DNA from: UBA2589 sp965223235 | GTDB lineage: Bacteria; Gemmatimonadota; Gemmatimonadetes; Longimicrobiales; Gaopeijiaceae | Direction of reading: 5' to 3' | NCBI GenBank assembly: GCA_965223235.1 | Contig: CBDCVV010000022.1 | Span: 682,001-746,000 of the forward strand | DNA: 64,000 nucleotides | Shown here: positions 59,940 to 64,000 of the stretch, in pieces | Numbering within the stretch: position 1 is the first letter of the stretch | Layout: each line of letters begins with the position of its first letter | Translations under genes and position numbers: made by a program | The notes under the pieces: model-generated | The model's database searches: none | What the model was told of the DNA's origin: nothing | Seen by the model: only the letters and a program-made list of their open reading frames with translations

Positions 59940-61445
59940 TCACCGGCCGGTACTGGCTCTCAATTCCGTGAACGCGTCCCGGTACCGGCGAGCCTGATCG
60001 AAGTCGCCCGTGCGACGATGCAGCTCCATCAGCAAGCGATACAGGTCGAGCCGCTGAGCCACTTCCAGCGATTCGGCGCCTTCGTCGGCTTGCGACGCGT
60101 GTTCGAGCGCGACCGGCAGGTTGCTCTGAACGAGCCGGGCGACCTCGTAGTGAGCCACGGCCTTGCCCGACCACTCGATCTCTGTCGCCTGAGTAAAGTA
60201 CATCAACGCGGTGCGCGCATCCCTACGCTCCGCGCGGGCGGATCGCCCGAGGTTCAGGCACAGAGTCCCGTAGTCGTCGAAGTAACGCGCGTAGGCCGGG
60301 TCCAGTGGCATACCGTCTGACCCGGTCGCCGTCCGCTGGACGACGCTCTGGAGACGCGATGCGGCATCGTCCGTGTTCCCGACATTGTAGTCGACAATCG
60401 AGAGGCGCCACTCGGTCTCGTCGACCGCGCGCGACGCGCTGAGCGACGGTAGGAGGGCGAGGTATCCGCGCCGGGCCCCTTCGAGATCGCCGGACTCCTC
60501 CAGGGCGAGCAACGAGTCCCGAGCAAAGCTCGAGCTCAGGTTCCCGTCGTCCCACGCCATCCACTCGCGCTCGCCCGCGATGTACGCGGAGTCGTCGGGG
60601 GTCGTGGCGTAGACCAGAGCCCGATCGTAGGCGTCCGCAGCGGCGAGTTCGGCGAGGCGCTGGACGTGCATGTCCCCCTGCGCCTGGATGTAGCTGAAGA
60701 CCACCGTCGAATCGAGTGGCGGCACCTCTTCCACGGTGAGGTCGTACGTGGCCAGGTAGACGTCCTCGGCCTTCTGGTAGTTCAGCGCGGCGCCGTCCCA
60801 GTTCTCCACGTAGAAGTAGTTGTTCGCGAGCATCGCGTAGACGGTGTGCTGATCTGGGGTCAGCAGGGCAAGTTTCTCCAGCTCCCGAATGGCGTCGTCG
60901 TACGCCTCGACCTGTCCCAGGCGCCGAGCCTGCAGTCCGTACACCTGGGCGAGCCACACCTGCGTCCGCGTATCGAAGGGGTTGAGCTGAAAGGATCGCT
61001 CCAACGCACCCTGCGCACTGTTGAGCAGCCTCTCGGTCTCGGCGGCGAGCGTAGCGACTTCCGTGTTCGACGACCGCAGCAAGTTGTCGAGCGCGAGGAG
61101 CGCCTCTCCTCCACGGTTCGCCTCCTCGAACGCTGCCGCGGAGTCGGCGCCACTCACGGCGGCGCCCTCTTCCAGCAATGCAGACATGGCGAGCCAGAGC
61201 GAATCGGTACGCTCGACCTCGACTCGGCCCTGTTCCTGAAGGAGGAGAGCTTCGTCCTGCTCGGGCATCGATACGAACGATTCGTCCGCGAGGGCGTCGG
61301 CGGCCGCTGCGACCGTCGAGTCCACCCCAGCCGGCACCTCGAGTGGGCCCGCCACCGGAGCCGGAGGAGGCGTACTACCACCACCTCCACACGCACCGGC
61401 GAAGGCGAGAAGAGCGAACAGGGTCCCTCTACGAAGAAGCTTCAT
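59940..61445 (-). CDS. TPR-repeat lipoprotein
   Basis: 501 residues from the ATG at 61445, one base overlapping the upstream stop. Lipobox LLAFAGACG (Cys19), followed by a Pro-rich linker and TPR-like helical pairs, for example SFQLNPFDTRTQVWLAQVYG, AIRELEKLALLTPDQHTVYA, MLANNYFYVENWDGAALNYQ, YARYFDDYGTLCLNLGRSAR and AVAHYEVARLVQSNL. It is probably a periplasm-facing scaffold. The operon order ExbD, ExbD, single-span protein, TPR lipoprotein resembles Ton-like and gliding-motor gene sets, where TPR lipoproteins bridge motor and outer membrane. Confidence 0.8.
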   Translation of the reverse strand: MKLLRRGTLFALLAFAGACGGGGSTPPPAPVAGPLEVPAGVDSTVAAAADALADESFVSMPEQDEALLLQEQGRVEVERTDSLWLAMSALLEEGAAVSGADSAAAFEEANRGGEALLALDNLLRSSNTEVATLAAETERLLNSAQGALERSFQLNPFDTRTQVWLAQVYGLQARRLGQVEAYDDAIRELEKLALLTPDQHTVYAMLANNYFYVENWDGAALNYQKAEDVYLATYDLTVEEVPPLDSTVVFSYIQAQGDMHVQRLAELAAADAYDRALVYATTPDDSAYIAGEREWMAWDDGNLSSSFARDSLLALEESGDLEGARRGYLALLPSLSASRAVDETEWRLSIVDYNVGNTDDAASRLQSVVQRTATGSDGMPLDPAYARYFDDYGTLCLNLGRSARAERRDARTALMYFTQATEIEWSGKAVAHYEVARLVQSNLPVALEHASQADEGAESLEVAQRLDLYRLLMELHRRTGDFDQARRYRDAFTELRASTGR

Positions 61446-62467
61446 CACCCTTTCGTCGCCTCCCACCATGACAGAAACACGTTGTAGAACTCTTGGGCGC
61501 GATCCCCTGAGGCCGCGCCCGTCTGAGAGTCGACCGACATGATCTCCCCTCCCTGCCGACGGACGGTACCCTCGCGCAGGGAACGACTCCGCTCCTGGAA
61601 GCCACGATCGATCAGGTATACGGAACGATCTCCGTCGACCAACACGAGATGGAGCTCGCGTAGACTCTCGTTGAACATGAGGTACAGCTCCCAGCTCCGA
61701 CCCTCCGACACGAATGACGCAGTCGAGGTGAGGAAGGTGGGTTCGTAGTTCACGTGCACGCGGACCCCGATCGGCAGCGGCGCCGGGTTGGCACGCATCC
61801 ACTGCCCGAGACGATCGGCTTCCGACCCGTCGAATGCCTCCGGCTCGAACTCCTCGATGACGACATCGCTCTCTTCGTCCGAGCGTTCGTTACCCGTTTG
61901 AACCGAGACGTCGGGGCCACTCGACGATCCTGACCCAATGCCAGGATCCCCTCCCACGGACGTCTCTCGGATGCCGATACCGACGCCATCGCTCCCGCCC
62001 CGACCGGAGGGTCGATCTCGCCTCACTCCGACCGCAACGTCGTCACCAGAGCCGAAGAGCGACTCGAAGCGATCGGTAGGCACATCCGCCTCGAGCCCGA
62101 TCCCCTCAGGGCCCGCGCGGGGGTCCTCCACGTCCGTTGGCGTGGGAGAGTCATCACCGAAGAGCTCTTCGAGCTGTTCGACTGCCATCCCGACCTCTTG
62201 TTCGAAGGAGACGGCGGCCGGCTCCTCCGGAGCCACGTCCGGCGTCACTTCTTCTTCCTCGTTCGGGTCACTCTCCGGAGGCGCCGGGGCCGCGAAGCGC
62301 TCGAACATCAGCGGGTCGAGCTCCCGAATCATGTCACGCCCGGACGCCATCGCGGGAAGCGCTAGCCCAGCGAGACCGGATTGCACTCCGACGAGGAGCG
62401 CGCCCGTCACCGTCACAGCAATCAGGCGGGGAAGGAGCGGCGAAGACTTCGCCTGAGGACGGATCAT
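61445..62467 (-). CDS. Single-span acidic envelope protein in an ExbD operon (TonB-like position)
   Basis: 340 residues. One N-terminal TM segment (LPRLIAVTVTGALLVGVQSG) is followed by a long low-complexity acidic/Pro stretch (SDPNEEEEVTPDVAPEEPAA) and a Gly/Ser/Asp-rich region. A compact C-terminal domain follows, from about residue 227 (LPIGVRVHVNYEPTFLTSTA, SWELYLMFNESLRELHLVLV). I do not see the TonB C-terminal signature. By position, topology and linker it would be the periplasm-spanning transducer of the operon, which is inference. The start overlaps the second ExbD-like stop by 4 bp. Confidence 0.65.
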   Translation of the reverse strand: MIRPQAKSSPLLPRLIAVTVTGALLVGVQSGLAGLALPAMASGRDMIRELDPLMFERFAAPAPPESDPNEEEEVTPDVAPEEPAAVSFEQEVGMAVEQLEELFGDDSPTPTDVEDPRAGPEGIGLEADVPTDRFESLFGSGDDVAVGVRRDRPSGRGGSDGVGIGIRETSVGGDPGIGSGSSSGPDVSVQTGNERSDEESDVVIEEFEPEAFDGSEADRLGQWMRANPAPLPIGVRVHVNYEPTFLTSTASFVSEGRSWELYLMFNESLRELHLVLVDGDRSVYLIDRGFQERSRSLREGTVRRQGGEIMSVDSQTGAASGDRAQEFYNVFLSWWEATKG

Positions 62468-63000
62468 CCCTCCCCTCCTTCGCCGGCCGCGGGCCCAGCC
62501 ACCTCGATATCCATGCTCAAGCTCTTCGTGATCCCGAGCCGGTCACACATGTCCATGACGTCCACGGTCGCTTGCACAACAGAGGCAGGATGGGGCTGGA
62601 TCGAAACGACCGTGCTGAGCTCTCGAGCGGCGTGGGCCGACTCTAGCGTCGCGACGATCGCTTCGAGTTCCGAGATCTCGGCTGCGACGAAGCGCGCATC
62701 GCCCTCCCCACTCGCTTCATCGGCGGGTGTGTCCGAAGCGTCGGGGCTAGAGTCCCCACCGGGCCCAGCGGCCACCACGCCGGTCACGAACTCACGCACT
62801 ACGAAGCGCCCGTCCGGTTGGATCTCGACGGCGATCACCCCTCTCGCCTCGGTGTCTTCCTCAGGTACGACCTCCGGCTCTTCACCGGCGTCGGCGAGCT
62901 CCACCCGCGTCGTCGCATCGATATCCGAGATCATCAGAAAGCCGAAAAGGACGATCAAACCGATGTCGATGAATCGGATCAGGAAGCCGCGCGTGGCCAT
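62464..63000 (-). CDS. ExbD/TolR-like biopolymer transport protein
   Basis: 178 residues. A single N-terminal TM helix carries the essential membrane Asp (LIRFIDIGLIVLFGFLMISD). A periplasmic part begins DIDATTRVELADAGEEPEVV, has an acidic low-complexity insertion (residues about 90-105), and ends AGPAAGEGGEG. The segment SIQPHPASVVQATVDVMDMC followed by DRLGITKSLSMDIEV matches the ExbD C-terminal domain. ExbD proteins convert proton flow into mechanical work with an ExbB/TolQ partner. It follows the other ExbD by 1 bp. Confidence 0.82.
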   Translation of the reverse strand: MATRGFLIRFIDIGLIVLFGFLMISDIDATTRVELADAGEEPEVVPEEDTEARGVIAVEIQPDGRFVVREFVTGVVAAGPGGDSSPDASDTPADEASGEGDARFVAAEISELEAIVATLESAHAARELSTVVSIQPHPASVVQATVDVMDMCDRLGITKSLSMDIEVAGPAAGEGGEG

Positions 63001-63001
63001 G

Positions 63002-63397
63002 TCAGCCTGCCCCAGCCATTTGAACCTCGAGCGCTTTGGGTACGCCTAGCTCATCGCATACACGAGATGCGTCTACGAGGTACCGCATCGGTGTGTCGTG
63101 GCTCGCGCGGATACGGACCTTGACCGGAAGCTCTCCCAACGACTCGAGCTCCTGAGCGATCGAACGGAAGAGCTGAGGCGCGCCACGCACTTCGACGCTC
63201 TCGTCGCGCAGCAGGTAGGTGCCGTCCGATCGGATCGCGACGAAGATCACCTCCTCCGCTTCCGGAATCGGGGCCGGCGTCTCCGAGGAATCCGCCAAGT
63301 CGATCTCCGTCGCACGCACGCTGGATATGCTGATAAAGCCGAAGAGCAGAATCAGCACGACATCCACGAAACGAACGACGAAGCCCGACTTACCCAC
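63002..63397 (-). CDS. ExbD/TolR-like biopolymer transport protein
   Basis: 131 residues. The TM helix has Asp in VVRFVDVVLILLFGFISISS. The short periplasmic domain is VIFVAIRSDGTYLLRDESVE, LPVKVRIRASHDTPMRYLVD, DASRVCDELGVPKALEVQM, an ordinary ExbD fold. Two non-identical ExbD-type proteins in tandem, as here, occur in Tol-Pal/Ton-like and gliding-motility systems. No ExbB is seen; it may lie beyond the right edge. Confidence 0.85.
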   Translation of the reverse strand: MGKSGFVVRFVDVVLILLFGFISISSVRATEIDLADSSETPAPIPEAEEVIFVAIRSDGTYLLRDESVEVRGAPQLFRSIAQELESLGELPVKVRIRASHDTPMRYLVDASRVCDELGVPKALEVQMAGAG

Positions 63398-63400
63398 CGA

Positions 63401-64000
63401 TCAGGTGACCTCCGTTCCAAACGCGACGAAGTCGAGCGACTTGCCCGAGTCGCCGATCGAGGCGCGCACGAGATTCTGACCCGCGTGACTGCCCAATACG
63501 AACGGGGTGCGGGCGAAGCCCTGCTCGTCGGTCGCGACCTCGTGGTCGGCCTTCCCGTTCCCCAAGACTCCCCCACCCTCCATGACCAAGAAGCCGATCG
63601 GAACCCCATCCACGGGATTCCCGAACTGGTCGGTCACTTGCACACCGAGCGGCGTGGGCACCTTCATTCCGGCGATCGCCGCTTGGTTGTTCCCCTCGGA
63701 CGACACGCGGCTCGGGGCTCCCGGTTCGATCGCCAACTCGAGCCGAGTCGAGAGCCCGGGTTGATCGGGAATCGCGACTTCGATCCCATACGAGCCGGCG
63801 CGTTCGGGGAGCGTGACCGGGACCACGACCCGACCGGAGCCGTCGGACTCCGCGCGAAGCGACCGGTCCCCTCCGGGGAGGCTCCCACCGTCACCTGCCA
63901 AGGTGAGGAGGATGGGAACGGCCGGGGCCGGCTCACCGTCACTGCCCCGGACAACGAGCGCGAGGTCGGTCGTCGAGCCAGCCGGGACCGGGCCGTTGCC
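63401..64000 (-). CDS. Ig-like (Big-1/invasin-type) repeat protein (C-terminal part, runs off window)
   Basis: The last 199 residues. The 5' end lies beyond 64000 and no start is seen. Two tandem Ig-like domains: LALVVRGSDGEPAPAVPILL, TLAGDGGSLPGGDRSL, VVVPVTLPERAGSYGIEVAI; then PLGVQVTDQFGNPVDGVPIG, FLVMEGGGVLGNGKADHEVA, TDEQGFARTPFVLGSHAGQN, SIGDSGKSLDFVAFGTEVT. The motif VQVTDQFGNPVDGVPI is typical of Big_1 and other surface-adhesin Ig folds. It is the leading visible gene of the ExbD operon, 3 bp before the first ExbD. Confidence 0.7.
   Translation of the reverse strand, partial: GNGPVPAGSTTDLALVVRGSDGEPAPAVPILLTLAGDGGSLPGGDRSLRAESDGSGRVVVPVTLPERAGSYGIEVAIPDQPGLSTRLELAIEPGAPSRVSSEGNNQAAIAGMKVPTPLGVQVTDQFGNPVDGVPIGFLVMEGGGVLGNGKADHEVATDEQGFARTPFVLGSHAGQNLVRASIGDSGKSLDFVAFGTEVT

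Noticed and set aside
1..64000. tRNA/rRNA genes, CRISPR arrays, insertion sequences, strong rho-independent terminators
   Set aside because: I looked through the intergenic stretches and found no cloverleaf arms, spaced repeats, transposase motifs or GC hairpin plus T-run; convergent genes end within a few bases of each other.

Overview
This 64 kb window is high-GC, densely coded DNA from a Gram-negative, probably aerobic bacterium. The gene content fits the phylum Gemmatimonadota best: PadR-controlled ADOP-type ABC permeases, secreted sortilin/BNR-repeat proteins, barrel-less carboxypeptidase-regulatory/plug proteins, DUF5916 outer-membrane proteins, and many lipoproteins and Tat-signal proteins. 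This placement is inferred from family repertoire, because the window holds no rRNA or marker gene. Genes sit in tight runs with 4-bp ATGA/GTGA overlaps, and I found no tRNA, rRNA, CRISPR array or insertion sequence.

Left part (1-13.5 kb). A compact minus-strand operon runs from about 6333 to the left edge: regulatory/plug protein, SurE, GNAT, an ArsC-like thiol protein, an outer-membrane protein, a Tat-exported epimerase, an ATP/ADP-translocase-like transporter and a creatininase-family enzyme. A second minus-strand run (13508-8148) holds GNAT (frameshifted), a phosphoesterase, a peroxiredoxin-like protein, a DoxX-like protein, GNAT and a D-aminoacylase. In both the ArsC-like and the peroxiredoxin-like gene, the active-site cysteine codon is replaced by an in-frame UGA, giving U-x-x-C motifs. 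Each UGA is followed at the right distance by a bacterial SECIS-like hairpin. These are two strong selenoprotein candidates that ordinary gene calling would truncate or split.

Middle part (13.5-31.7 kb). PhzF, regulatory/plug proteins, a polysaccharide deacetylase, beta-propeller lipoproteins and a large BNR protein are followed by two PadR/ADOP modules (22.8-29.2 kb), a small thioredoxin-like protein, a secreted aminopeptidase P-like enzyme and a MOSC protein.

Catabolic cluster (31.7-44.0 kb). Tryptophan 2,3-dioxygenase and kynureninase lie in one long minus-strand run with a fused FAD-monooxygenase/old-yellow-enzyme protein of the 2-aminobenzoyl-CoA monooxygenase/reductase type, acyl-CoA dehydrogenase, enoyl-CoA hydratase, a Rid-family protein, an SDR and a creatininase-fold hydrolase. 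A divergent benzoate-CoA-ligase-type enzyme completes the set. Together they encode a plausible route tryptophan -> kynurenine -> anthranilate -> anthraniloyl-CoA -> dearomatised CoA ester -> beta-oxidation-like steps. No classical kynurenine formamidase is visible.

Right part (44-64 kb). S1/P1-like nuclease, uracil-DNA glycosylase family 5, amidase, a second Tat-exported Ntn-hydrolase, and a BlaI/M56-peptidase pair divergent from a DUF5916 outer-membrane protein, with BlaI-type operators between them. Then come a methyltransferase and another BNR protein. The last stretch is a minus-strand operon of an Ig-like protein (cut by the window edge), two ExbD-like proteins, a single-span acidic protein, a TPR lipoprotein and an unrecognised secreted protein with three EF-hand-like repeats. 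It looks like a proton-motive-force-coupled envelope machine whose ExbB partner is not in view.
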